From an uncultured Flavobacteriales bacterium (GTDB lineage Bacteria > Bacteroidota > Bacteroidia > Flavobacteriales_E > Vicingaceae): a DNA stretch of 64,000 nt. Every line of letters begins with the position of its first letter. Position 1 is the first letter of the stretch. Positions 10,394-18,778 of this stretch are shown piece by piece. Position numbers and translations under genes: made by a program. The notes under the pieces are model-generated. The model saw only the letters and a program-made list of their open reading frames with translations, was not told the DNA's origin and made no database searches. Where the stretch lies: the NCBI GenBank assembly GCA_905479915.1, contig CAJQOH010000021.1, positions 1 to 64,000 on the forward strand, in the 5' to 3' direction.

Positions 10394-11164
10394 TATTTTC
10401 TTAATCAATCTCAATCTATGAGAATAGGTGTTGGTTTCAATGTTGAAAATGCCTTGATGATCAATCCTATCTATTCGAACATTACCTGAAGCATGAATAA
10501 TCCTGTTGTTTTCTAACATGATTCCAACATGGATAATATTGCCTTCTTCATTATCAAAAAAAGCTAAGTCACCACTTTCTGACTCTTCAATAAAACTCAA
10601 TGTTTCTCCAATCTCGGCTTGTTGTGAAGCATCTCTTGGTAATTTTACACCATTAAGCTTATAAATTACCTGAGTAAATCCAGAACAATCAATGCCAAAA
10701 GGAGAGCGTCCACCCCATAAGTAGGGAGCGTTTAAATACATCATTGCATTACCAATAATATTTTCCTTAGGTTGATTGGTTGAGGTGTTTATAGAGCCCC
10801 CATTAAATGAAAAAGACTCTTCAGCAAAATTTAGTTTAGAATTTTCTAGGTTAGGTAAAGTACTTCCTAAAGAAATGGGGGTTACAATTTTTGAACCTTC
10901 TTTTTCAATAACGTCAACTAGCTCGGTTGAAACAAAATTTGAATTGACAGCATTAAATTCTTCTTCTGAAATAATGGTTACTTGTTTAATATCTATCCAA
11001 CAATCGTAGTTGTCATAAGCTGTTTTAGCTCTTCGCCAGTCTCTTTTTTTCTCTTCGTAAATTTTTACAGTTTCACCATAGAGTAGCTGGGTAACCATTT
11101 CACTGGTGTCAACTGGTTCCAATCTGCAGGGAACATTACTTAAATGACAAATTCCGTATTTCAA
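10388..11164 (-). CDS. SH3-like / NlpC-P60 (C40) peptidoglycan endopeptidase
   Basis: A 258-aa cysteine peptidase expected to cut peptide stems of peptidoglycan. The N-terminal ~70 residues look like a bacterial SH3 domain (VPCRLEPVDTSEMVTQLLYGE). The C-terminal C40 domain has the catalytic Cys in GIDCSGF, followed by LPRDASQQ and the catalytic His in HVGIML. The start codon is TTG (M-K-Y-G-I-C-H). I kept it because family members start with M-x-Y-G-I-C-H and no ATG lies nearby upstream in frame. No signal peptide is evident, as in many Bacteroidota homologues, so localisation is unclear. It lies downstream of the thiolase gene, separated by a 56-bp palindrome, and overlaps the convergent kinase gene. 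Confidence 0.9.
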   Translation of the reverse strand: MKYGICHLSNVPCRLEPVDTSEMVTQLLYGETVKIYEEKKRDWRRAKTAYDNYDCWIDIKQVTIISEEEFNAVNSNFVSTELVDVIEKEGSKIVTPISLGSTLPNLENSKLNFAEESFSFNGGSINTSTNQPKENIIGNAMMYLNAPYLWGGRSPFGIDCSGFTQVIYKLNGVKLPRDASQQAEIGETLSFIEESESGDLAFFDNEEGNIIHVGIMLENNRIIHASGNVRIDRIDHQGIFNIETNTYSHRLRLIKKIL

Positions 11165-11200
11165 AAGAGTAAAAAGTTATTAGTTATAAAGTTTAAAGTA

Positions 11201-11256
11201 ATGTTTTGTCCTTTTTCCTCTATTCTAAACTGAATAAATGAAAAAGGACAAAACAT
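11201..11256. repeat. 56-bp near-perfect palindrome between the thiolase and NlpC/P60 genes
   Basis: The arms ATGTTTTGTCCTTTTTC (11201-11217) and GAAAAAGGACAAAACAT (11240-11256) are perfectly complementary over 17 bp. The 22-nt centre folds further: TATTC and GAATA pair around TAAACT, leaving a symmetric 3x3 internal loop. It lies within the 102-bp gap between two minus-strand genes. No U run follows on the minus strand (the downstream sequence is TACTTTAAAC), so a simple terminator is not the obvious reading. An RNA-processing or attenuation element, or a small repeat element, are alternatives. Confidence 0.85.
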
Positions 11257-11266
11257 GAATTCTAAA

Positions 11267-12442
11267 TTATATATTTTCGATAACCATTGCTGAGGCACCA
11301 CCACCACCGTTACAAATACCGGCAGCACCAATTTTACCTCCGTTTTGTTTTAAAACGTTGATCAAAGTAACAATGATTCTTGATCCAGAATTTCCAAGAG
11401 GATGTCCTAAAGAAACAGCACCACCATTTACATCTACTTTAGAAGGGTCTAACCCTAACTCTCTAGTGTTAGCAATACCAACAACAGAAAATGCTTGGTT
11501 TAATTCCCAATAGTCAACATCATCATTGGTTAAATTAGCTTTCTTTAATGCTTTTGGTACAGCCAATGAAGGGGCAGTAGTAAACCACTCAGCATCATGA
11601 GCAGCATCAGCATAACTAACAACTTTAGCAATAGCTTTAACTCCTAGTTCTTCTGCTTTTTCTTTGCTCATTAAAACAAGTGCTGAAGCACCATCATTTA
11701 AAGTAGAAGCGTTTGCAGCAGTAACAGTACCTTCTTTATCGAACACAGGACGTAAAGCAGGAATCTTTTCCAGTTTTACAGCAGTATATTCTTCATCTTT
11801 GTTTACGATAATTGCATCACCTCTTCTTTGAGGAACTTCTACAGGAACAATTTCTTCATCAAACTTCCCCGCGTCCCAAGCAGCAGCAGATCTGTTGTAA
11901 GATTCTATTGCAAAAGCATCTTGATCTTCTCTAGTGATGTTTTTTTCTGTAGCACATTTTTCAGCACAAACTCCCATGTGTACTTTGTTGTAAACATCAG
12001 TTAAACCATCCTTAACCATTCCATCAGCCATTTTTACATCTCCTAATTTAGTAGATGATCTTGCATTCATGTAATGTGGTACTTGGCTCATGTTTTCCAT
12101 TCCGCCAACAACAACACAATCATTATCACCAGCAATAATAGATGCAGCACCTAAAGCAATAGATTTCATTCCAGAAGCACAAACTTTATTTACCGTAGTA
12201 CAAGGAACGTTTGTATTTAATCCAGCAAATATAGCAGCTTGTCTTGCTGGTGCTTGACCAACATTAGCTTGCAATACATTTCCCATAAACACTTCGTCAA
12301 CAACATCTACTGAGATGTTTGCTTTTTCAATAGCTCCTTTAATTGCAGCTGCACCTAATTTAGGAGCAGGAACACTAGATAAACTTCCTAAAAAACTTCC
12401 TATAGGTGTTCTTACTGCTGATACGATATATACTTCTTTCAT
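11267..12442 (-). CDS. Acetyl-CoA C-acetyltransferase (thiolase)
   Basis: A 391-aa thiolase that condenses two acetyl-CoA to acetoacetyl-CoA or runs the reverse thiolysis. The nucleophilic Cys is in NKVCASGMKS near residue 90. GHPLGNSGSR near 349 gives the catalytic His, and the second Cys is in CNGGGGASA near 379. Length and motifs fit the biosynthetic/AtoB-type class, but substrate chain length cannot be fixed from sequence. It is transcribed toward the NlpC/P60 gene, and flavobacterial genomes often keep these two adjacent (from memory). A long leader with direct repeats precedes it. Confidence 0.95.
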   Translation of the reverse strand: MKEVYIVSAVRTPIGSFLGSLSSVPAPKLGAAAIKGAIEKANISVDVVDEVFMGNVLQANVGQAPARQAAIFAGLNTNVPCTTVNKVCASGMKSIALGAASIIAGDNDCVVVGGMENMSQVPHYMNARSSTKLGDVKMADGMVKDGLTDVYNKVHMGVCAEKCATEKNITREDQDAFAIESYNRSAAAWDAGKFDEEIVPVEVPQRRGDAIIVNKDEEYTAVKLEKIPALRPVFDKEGTVTAANASTLNDGASALVLMSKEKAEELGVKAIAKVVSYADAAHDAEWFTTAPSLAVPKALKKANLTNDDVDYWELNQAFSVVGIANTRELGLDPSKVDVNGGAVSLGHPLGNSGSRIIVTLINVLKQNGGKIGAAGICNGGGGASAMVIENI

Positions 12443-12550
12443 GTCTTAGTTTTTATTGTTTTATTATAGTGACATGGAACTCACAATCTTAAAACCTCCA
12501 AAAGAGTGAGGTTCTTTATGCTCGTTTCAAGTCTTAGTTTTTATTGTTTT
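12443..12550. repeat. 20-bp direct repeat pair in the thiolase-pgpH divergent region
   Basis: GTCTTAGTTTTTATTGTTTT occurs at 12443-12462 and again at 12531-12550, so the first copy abuts the thiolase start codon. Between them, AACCTC (12493) and GAGGTT (12508) can form a small hairpin, and GAACTCAC / GTGAGGTTC offers an overlapping alternative. The 88-bp spacing suggests a duplicated leader segment. A regulatory role is possible but unsupported. Confidence 0.7.
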
Positions 12551-12651
12551 TCTGAGCACGAAGTTAATTATTTTAAGTTTAAATTTAATGGTTTAAAAAT
12601 TTAAAGTCCAATTCTGTATTTTCGCAAAATATATTCTACTTTTAAACCCAT

Positions 12652-14712
12652 ATGGCAAACAATTTTGTTAATAATTTAAGAAACAAACACGAGCTGATAT
12701 TTAAAGTGCTTTTGTTTATAACAGCTATATTTTTAGTTGTATTTCTTTTGCCTAAGGAAGCTAAGTTCAAATACGAGTTTCAAAAGAATAAACCTTGGGT
12801 TCATCAAGATTTATTAGCTCCTTTTGATTTTGCGATAAACAAAACTGAAAATGAATTATCAGAAGAAAGATTGAGCATTCAAGAGCATCATCTTTTTTGT
12901 TTTAACAATGATACAGACATTAGAGAAATTGCATTATCAAATTATAAAAAATGGATATTAACAAATTGGACGAACTCTCTTGGTATTGGGAAGGTTGATC
13001 CTTATATAATAGAAGGGGAGAAGTATTTAGAAGTTATTTATACCAAAGGAATAATTGAAGTTATTGATGATTTAGATAGTAAGGAAGAAAGCTTTTCAAT
13101 ACTACTGTTAGGGAAGGATAATGTTGGAGAGGAAGTTGAGTTGGGTGATTTTTTCACTATAAAATCTGCATATGATTATGTGGTGAATGATTTGAAAAAC
13201 AACGATAATATCAACGCAGAATTTTTATTGTCGGGAATTGAGAACACCTTATTACAAAATATAAAATACAATAGTTCATTAACAGAAAAAGACTTAGAAA
13301 GTGAACTTAGTCAGATTTCATTAGTAAAAGGAGGGGTTTACGAAAAAGAAAAAATTATCTCAAAAGGAGAGCTGGTTTCTGATAGTAAATTTACGGTATT
13401 ACAGTCGTTAAAATCAGAATATGAATCGAAACGAGGAAATACCAATCAATCCAATTGGATACTGTTGGGTCAGATTATCATTGTGGTACTGCTTTTTTAC
13501 TCCATTTTTGTTTTTCTTAAAAACATCAGTAAAAATGTATACAATAATAATTTTGACATAGGTTTTATAGCCATTATTGTTGTTGGCTTTGTTGCTTTAA
13601 CTGCTTTGGTTTTAAAAATAGAAACGGTTAGTGTTTATGTTGTTCCTTATTGTATTATTCCTCTTTTAATTAGAACATTTTTTGGAAATAGATTGGCGTT
13701 GTTTATTTATGTGATCTCAATTTTTATTATCAGTTTTTTAGTTCCAAATTCATTTGAGTTTGTTTTGTTGGAAATGATTACTGGAATATTAACGCTTTAT
13801 ACGGTGTTGAACGTGAATAAACGTGCAGAACTGTTTTATACATCTGTTATCATATTTATTGTTTTTTCAATTTCTTATATAGGTTTCTCTTTATTGCAAG
13901 GTGGAGGTATTGATGGCATTGCTTGGAATTCTTTTGGTTATTTTGGAATGTCTGCAGGATTTACTCTATTGACTTACCCGTTAATTTACTTGTTCGAAAA
14001 ACTTTTTGGTTATATATCTGATGTTACTTTATTGGAGCTTTCTGATACAAATAATGACTTGCTAAGAGAGTTGAACTTGAAAGCTCCTGGAACCTTTCAG
14101 CATTCCTTGCAAGTATCCAATTTAGCTGAAGAAGGAATTAGAGAGATAGGAGGTAATCCTTTATTGGTAAGAACTGGAGCATTGTATCACGATATTGGTA
14201 AAATGCTAGCTCCAGCTTATTTTATTGAAAATCAATCTGGAGTTAATCCTCATGATGAATTAGGGTATGAAGAAAGTGCAGGTATTATTATTGACCATGT
14301 TTTAAGAGGGATAGAGTTGGCAAAAGAACATAAGTTACCAGAACAGATTATTGATTTTATTAGAACACATCACGGAACAACTAAAACACAATACTTTTTA
14401 AGGATGTTTCAGAATGAGCATCCAGATGAGGAAGTTCCTGTTGAGTTGTTTCAATATCCTGGACCGATACCATATTCTAAAGAAACTGCAGTGTTAATGA
14501 TGGCAGACTCTGTAGAGGCAGCTTCGCGTAGTTTAAAGGTTTACGATAATGACTCGATTACTAAATTGGTTGAAGGGATTGTTGGTGCTCAGGTAGCAGA
14601 CAATCAGTTCATTAATACCAATATTACGTTCAATGATATTACTATTATTAAAAAGATGTTCATTAAGAAGTTGATGAACATTTATCATGTTAGAATAGAG
14701 TATCCGAAGTAG
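12652..14712 (+). CDS. pgpH: 7TMR-HD family cyclic-di-AMP phosphodiesterase
   Basis: PgpH-type enzymes hydrolyse c-di-AMP to pApA at the inner membrane. The 686-aa product has one N-terminal membrane segment, an extracytoplasmic 7TMR-HDED region (about 40-260), seven predicted membrane helices (about 270-465), and a cytoplasmic HD domain with LYHDIGK near residue 512 and a distal HHGT motif near 568. Start and length fit the family. A sequence like TATTTTCG upstream (near 12619) is a poor -7 match. It is divergent from the thiolase. No c-di-AMP cyclase is in the window. Confidence 0.93.
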   Translation: MANNFVNNLRNKHELIFKVLLFITAIFLVVFLLPKEAKFKYEFQKNKPWVHQDLLAPFDFAINKTENELSEERLSIQEHHLFCFNNDTDIREIALSNYKKWILTNWTNSLGIGKVDPYIIEGEKYLEVIYTKGIIEVIDDLDSKEESFSILLLGKDNVGEEVELGDFFTIKSAYDYVVNDLKNNDNINAEFLLSGIENTLLQNIKYNSSLTEKDLESELSQISLVKGGVYEKEKIISKGELVSDSKFTVLQSLKSEYESKRGNTNQSNWILLGQIIIVVLLFYSIFVFLKNISKNVYNNNFDIGFIAIIVVGFVALTALVLKIETVSVYVVPYCIIPLLIRTFFGNRLALFIYVISIFIISFLVPNSFEFVLLEMITGILTLYTVLNVNKRAELFYTSVIIFIVFSISYIGFSLLQGGGIDGIAWNSFGYFGMSAGFTLLTYPLIYLFEKLFGYISDVTLLELSDTNNDLLRELNLKAPGTFQHSLQVSNLAEEGIREIGGNPLLVRTGALYHDIGKMLAPAYFIENQSGVNPHDELGYEESAGIIIDHVLRGIELAKEHKLPEQIIDFIRTHHGTTKTQYFLRMFQNEHPDEEVPVELFQYPGPIPYSKETAVLMMADSVEAASRSLKVYDNDSITKLVEGIVGAQVADNQFINTNITFNDITIIKKMFIKKLMNIYHVRIEYPK

Positions 14713-14714
14713 GG

Positions 14715-14867
14715 TTACTCTTTTTGTTCTTTAGCCTTTCGAATAATTTCTTTCAATCGTTTTTTATTGGCTTCTTGTTCAGTTTTCTTTTTGTTGGTTT
14801 TTTGAGCTAAGAGCTTGTTGTGTTTAGCTTTATTCTTTGCGTTTTTATTTTTACCAACTTTTGCCAT
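14715..14867 (-). CDS. Small Lys-rich conserved-type protein (50 aa), absent from the ORF track
   Basis: The reading frame ATG (14867) to TAA (14715) encodes 50 aa beginning MAKVGKNKNAKNKAKHNKLLAQ and ending KAKEQKE. About a third of the residues are Lys, with no membrane segment, and the C-terminal half is a likely charged helix. It ends 2 bp from the stop of convergent pgpH. Very basic proteins of this kind sometimes bind RNA or ribosomes, but that is a guess. Support is limited to a clean frame with an ATG, biased composition unlike random AT-rich DNA, and good packing against the neighbour. Confidence 0.6.
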   Translation of the reverse strand: MAKVGKNKNAKNKAKHNKLLAQKTNKKKTEQEANKKRLKEIIRKAKEQKE

Positions 14868-14890
14868 GAAGCTGTAAAGTTAGCCTTCTT

Positions 14891-15129
14891 TGTCATTCAG
14901 AGCGATATTTTGTCCAACTTCATGTTGGAAACAAAATGAAGCGTGGAATCTTTTTGTTTTGAGAGAATCAACTATTTTAATTATAGGTTCTCGATATAGT
15001 TTAATTTTATCCTTCGATAAACTCATGATGACATTAAACCACTCGAACTGACAATAATTAAAATAGATTCTTCAAGTTGATTTGTATAGAAAATAAATTT
15101 TCTACAAATCTGCATTCAGAATGACATTG
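14891..15129. repeat. Degenerate interspersed repeat with inverted ends
   Basis: The left end TGTCATTCAGAGCG and right end CATTCAGAATGACA are imperfect inverted repeats. Inside each lies a second inverted segment (GTGGAATCTTTTTG versus ATAGATTCTTCAAG). This resembles the GTCATTCTGAGCGAA...GAATCT repeat I know to be scattered in many Bacteroidota genomes, here decayed. It contains CCAACTTCATGTTGG (a 5-bp hairpin) and a stronger hairpin at 15079-15110. No transposase gene is present. It fills most of the 280-bp stretch before hrpB. Confidence 0.55.
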
Positions 15130-15133
15130 CGTT

Positions 15134-15141
15134 TACTTTTG
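15134..15141 (+). promoter_or_regulatory. Candidate -7 box for hrpB, very close to the start codon
   Basis: TACTTTTG matches TAnnTTTG exactly and ends 7 nt before the hrpB ATG, implying an almost leaderless transcript. No convincing TTTG -33 element sits at the usual spacing. Confidence 0.4.
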
Positions 15142-15148
15142 TGCTACA

Positions 15149-17638
15149 ATGAATTTCGATTATTCTAAAATAGATTTACCCGTTAAAGACGTTATCCCTA
15201 AAATACAGGAAGAGCTTAATAATGCGTCAACATTAATACTAAAAGCACCACCCGGAGCAGGAAAGAGTACGTTGGTGCCCTTGGCTTTAATGGAAGAAGT
15301 TTGGCTTAATGGTAAAAAGATTTTAATGCTTGAGCCAAGAAGGTTGGCAGCAAAAACTATTGCCAACAGAATGTCAGATTTGTTGGGAGAAAAAGTAGGG
15401 GAATCTGTTGGTTATCGTATCCGTTTTGAGAGTAGGGTTTCTGAAAAAACGAAGATTGAAGTTTTAACTGAAGGGATTCTTACGAGAATGATTCATGATG
15501 ATAACGGGTTAGAAGGAGTAGGGCTAGTTATTTTTGATGAATTTCATGAAAGAAGTATTCATGCCGATGTAGCAATGGCTTTATGTAGAGAATCTCAAGA
15601 AGTGTTACGACCAGATTTGAGAATTTTGGTGATGTCTGCAACACTGGATATGCCAGAATTATCTAAAATGTTAAAAGCTCCAATTGTAGAAAGTTTAGGA
15701 AGACAATATCCTGTAGAACTAAATTATGCTGGAGATAGTGATGTAAGAATGTTGCCAGAACTAACAAGCCGAGTTGTTAAAATGGCAATCGATAAGCATG
15801 AAGGGGATGTGTTGGTTTTTTTACCAGGGCAAGGAGAGATTAAAAAGTGTGAGGAGATTTTAAAACATTCCTTAAAAGGAATACTGATTCATCCATTATA
15901 CGGACAACTTCCTCCGAATAAGCAGTTTGCAGCAATTATGCCGAATAGAGAAGGTACAAGGAAAGTGGTTTTAGCGACTAATATAGCAGAAACCAGTTTA
16001 ACTATAGAAGGGGTTAAAATTGTAATTGATTCTGGTTTTGAACGTACAGCCCGTTTTAATCCTAACACAGGTTTATCTCGTTTAGAAACCATTCAAATAT
16101 CTAAAGATTCTGCAGATCAACGAGCAGGTAGAGCGGGGAGGCTAAGTGCTGGGGTTTGTTATCGTATGTGGACTTTGGCAACACAATCACGTTTAGATGA
16201 GCATGGAAAACCCGAAATTGAACAAGCAGATTTAAGTTCTTTGGTTTTAGATATGGCTCAATGGGGAATTGCGAATGCCGAAGATTTATCTTGGGTAACT
16301 CCACCTCCTAAAAAGAATATTTCTAAAGCGTCTAAATTATTACATGAATTAGATGCTTTGGAAGATGATAAGATAACAGCGCATGGAAAAGAGATTCATC
16401 GTTTGCCAACACATCCAAGAATAGGACATATGCTAATAAAAGCTGAGGAAGTTAATCAACTATCTCTAGCTACCGATATTGCGCCATTGTTAGAAGAAAG
16501 AGATCCTTTGCCTCCAGAGACAGGAATAGATATTAATTTAAGAATAGAAGCGTTAAGAAGGTACCGTAAAGAAAAGGCAGGAACCAACCGTTTGGCAAGA
16601 ATTGAGAAAATAGCATCTCAATACCGCAGTATGTTTAAAATAGATATTGATAATTCTGTTTTTGATGATTACGAGACAGGTATTTTATTGGCTTATTGTT
16701 ATCCAGAACGAATTGCTTGTGCCAGACCAGGGAACAATGCCCAATTTCAAATGGCCAATGGTCAATTGGCTGCAGCTGGTCATAGAGATGATTTGGCTAG
16801 TGAACCTTGGTTATCTGTTGCCCATGTAAATGATAGGCATGGTGGTGTTGGTAAAATATTTATGGCCTCACCACTTAATCCTAAAGATTTAAGACCAATG
16901 CTTAGAACTAAAGAAGTTATTGCATGGAACACTAAAAAAGGTGGGTTGATTGCTTCTGAGAATATGGGGATTGGAAATATTGTATTGCAGAGTAAGCCTT
17001 TATCAGACCCTGATGAGCACCTAATTTTTAAAGCCCTTATTGGAGCGGTTAAAAAGGAGGGGAGTTCTTTATTGAATTGGGATGAAGACGTGGAGCAATG
17101 GCAAAACAGAGTGCTTTCAATGAGGGTATGGTATCCAGAAGATGATTTTCCTGACGTGAGTACTAAATCATTATTGTTGAATGCTGAAGATTGGTTAGGT
17201 CCTTATCTGAATGCTATAGAGAGTCCTGATGATTTTAAAAAGATAAATTTAAAAGAAGTATTGCAATATAGTTTAGAGTCATTTCTTCAAACAAAGTTAA
17301 ACGCTCATGCGCCTAAAACAATAGAGGTTAAAAGTGGTTCAAAAATTAAGTTACAATATACTTCTAATGGATCTGAACCAATATTGGCGGTTCGATTACA
17401 GGAATGTTTTGGAATGGCAGATACACCAAAGGTAAATCAAGGAAAAATAAGTGTATTAATGCATTTGCTTTCTCCAGGGTTTAAAATAGTTCAGATTACA
17501 TCGGATTTAAAAAGCTTTTGGGACAATGCTTATTTTGATGTTCGTAAAGATTTAAGAATGCAGTATAAACGTCATTTGTGGCCAGAAAAACCTTGGGAAG
17601 AAGAGGCGATTAAAGGCTCTAGAAAAAGAAGGAAGTAG
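15149..17638 (+). CDS. hrpB: ATP-dependent RNA helicase HrpB
   Basis: An 829-aa DExH-box helicase of the HrpB type. Motif I is APPGAGKST (residues 32-40), motif II DEFH near 130, motif III SATLD near 162, and motif VI QRAGRAGR near 323, followed by the helicase-associated domain and an HrpB-specific C-terminal domain (PWEEEAIKGSRKRRK tail). Full length for the family. The physiological substrate is poorly defined in bacteria. It stands alone, convergent with a small lipoprotein gene across a heptamer array. Confidence 0.94.
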   Translation: MNFDYSKIDLPVKDVIPKIQEELNNASTLILKAPPGAGKSTLVPLALMEEVWLNGKKILMLEPRRLAAKTIANRMSDLLGEKVGESVGYRIRFESRVSEKTKIEVLTEGILTRMIHDDNGLEGVGLVIFDEFHERSIHADVAMALCRESQEVLRPDLRILVMSATLDMPELSKMLKAPIVESLGRQYPVELNYAGDSDVRMLPELTSRVVKMAIDKHEGDVLVFLPGQGEIKKCEEILKHSLKGILIHPLYGQLPPNKQFAAIMPNREGTRKVVLATNIAETSLTIEGVKIVIDSGFERTARFNPNTGLSRLETIQISKDSADQRAGRAGRLSAGVCYRMWTLATQSRLDEHGKPEIEQADLSSLVLDMAQWGIANAEDLSWVTPPPKKNISKASKLLHELDALEDDKITAHGKEIHRLPTHPRIGHMLIKAEEVNQLSLATDIAPLLEERDPLPPETGIDINLRIEALRRYRKEKAGTNRLARIEKIASQYRSMFKIDIDNSVFDDYETGILLAYCYPERIACARPGNNAQFQMANGQLAAAGHRDDLASEPWLSVAHVNDRHGGVGKIFMASPLNPKDLRPMLRTKEVIAWNTKKGGLIASENMGIGNIVLQSKPLSDPDEHLIFKALIGAVKKEGSSLLNWDEDVEQWQNRVLSMRVWYPEDDFPDVSTKSLLLNAEDWLGPYLNAIESPDDFKKINLKEVLQYSLESFLQTKLNAHAPKTIEVKSGSKIKLQYTSNGSEPILAVRLQECFGMADTPKVNQGKISVLMHLLSPGFKIVQITSDLKSFWDNAYFDVRKDLRMQYKRHLWPEKPWEEEAIKGSRKRRK

Positions 17639-17643
17639 TTGTG

Positions 17644-17770
17644 AGTCACAAGTAAAAAGTCACAAGTGAAAAGTGATCAGGAATTAGTTTTTTTGACTAC
17701 TGACTACTGACTACTGACTACTGACTACTGACTACTGACTACTGACTACTGACTACTGACTACTGACTAC
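17644..17770. repeat. Heptamer array TGACTAC x11 with degenerate AGT-heptads upstream
   Basis: Eleven exact copies of TGACTAC occupy 17694-17770. Before them, 17644-17678 parses as five looser heptads that all begin with AGT (AGTCACA AGTAAAA AGTCACA AGTGAAA AGTGATC). The array closes all frames on both strands (TGA on plus, TAG on minus). It lies between the convergent hrpB and lipoprotein genes, and the lipoprotein stop codon TAG (17767-17769) is inside the last unit. Confidence 0.95.
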
Positions 17771-18111
17771 TTATCCCCTCCAGATTTTTCTTTTCCTGGT
17801 TTAACCCCCATACGTTTTTTCTTAACGAACTTAGCATTCCTTTTAGCCATAATGGCTTTTTTCTTATCCAGCTCTTTTTGCGCTTTTTTTGCTGCCTTTT
17901 TAGGGTCTTTATAATGTTTGTTTTGTTTTTGATATCCTTTCGCAATTTGAACACTTGGTGCTGTTTTACGATTTAATCCAGTGTTGTAAACTCCTTTTTT
18001 ATTCTTATTAGATCTACCACTAAACATCGTGCTTTGATCTAGTTTACTTTTGCAAGATCCTAAAAGCACTAATACAAGAATGATTCCTATGGTTTTTGTG
18101 ATGACATTCAT
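17767..18111 (-). CDS. Small basic lipoprotein
   Basis: A 114-aa predicted lipoprotein. Signal peptide MNVITKTIGIILVLVLLGSC has a lipobox LGSC, with Cys near residue 20 as the lipidated residue. The mature part is strongly basic (KKAAKKAQKELDKKK and similar) and has no domain I recognise. Its stop codon is provided by the TGACTAC array. It follows the SCO1 gene by 12 bp on the same strand, suggesting cotranscription with the thioredoxin-like and SCO genes. A charged lipoprotein could bind anionic surfaces such as peptidoglycan or LPS. Function unknown. Confidence 0.8.
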   Translation of the reverse strand: MNVITKTIGIILVLVLLGSCKSKLDQSTMFSGRSNKNKKGVYNTGLNRKTAPSVQIAKGYQKQNKHYKDPKKAAKKAQKELDKKKAIMAKRNAKFVKKKRMGVKPGKEKSGGDK

Positions 18112-18123
18112 ACTTTTTTCTTT

Positions 18124-18777
18124 TTAATTTTCCTTATACTCTTCTATTAACGCATAAATATCAATAATTAGTCTGTCAACATCTTCTTTTGATGTTCCAT
18201 CGTAAAAACCTCTTAATCTTTTGTCCTTATCAATTAGTACAAAGTTTTCGGTATGCACAAAGTCATTAATACCTCCATCACCTTCCGTTACAGCAGCAAA
18301 ATAAGTTTTTCGGGCTAAGTTATAAATCTGTTTTTTATCACCCGTAACAAAGTTCCATTTATCAGAAGATACACCTAATTCTTTTGCATATTGATTTAAA
18401 ACAGGAACTGAATCTGCCTCAGGCATTACCGTATGAGATAAAAAAGAAATGTCACTGTTCTCCATAAACTCATCGTAAACACGATTCATTTGTTTTGTCA
18501 TTTTAGGACATATAGTAGGGCAGGTAACAAAAAAGAAGTCGGTAACATAAATTTTACCTTCATAATCGTTTTCTGTTATCTCTTTTCCATCTTGATTGGT
18601 TAAACTAAAAGAGCCCACTCTATGTAATTTATCAACGCTTCTTAGTGATTCGTCAACCAATTCAGGGTTAACGTCTATGGGATTAAAAACCTTTAATACT
18701 TTTGGTTGGTCTATCATAAAATAGGCAATTGTAATGCCTATAACCGCAATTAAAAAAGCCGGAATAAATCGTTTCAT
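18124..18777 (-). CDS. SCO1/SenC family copper protein
   Basis: A 217-aa membrane-anchored thioredoxin-fold protein. One N-terminal helix (about 5-22) anchors the domain in the periplasm. The copper site is C86-PTI-C90 together with H175 in FVHTENF. SCO proteins help build the CuA centre of cytochrome c oxidase or act as thiol-disulfide reductases. No oxidase genes are in the window. It starts 1 bp after the stop of the upstream thioredoxin-like gene and is followed closely by the small lipoprotein, so the three look like an operon. Confidence 0.93.
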   Translation of the reverse strand: MKRFIPAFLIAVIGITIAYFMIDQPKVLKVFNPIDVNPELVDESLRSVDKLHRVGSFSLTNQDGKEITENDYEGKIYVTDFFFVTCPTICPKMTKQMNRVYDEFMENSDISFLSHTVMPEADSVPVLNQYAKELGVSSDKWNFVTGDKKQIYNLARKTYFAAVTEGDGGINDFVHTENFVLIDKDKRLRGFYDGTSKEDVDRLIIDIYALIEEYKEN

Positions 18778-18778
18778 A

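Noticed and set aside
17694-17770. CRISPR-like array
   Set aside because: The unit is 7 bp without spacers and there are no cas genes, so it is a simple tandem repeat.
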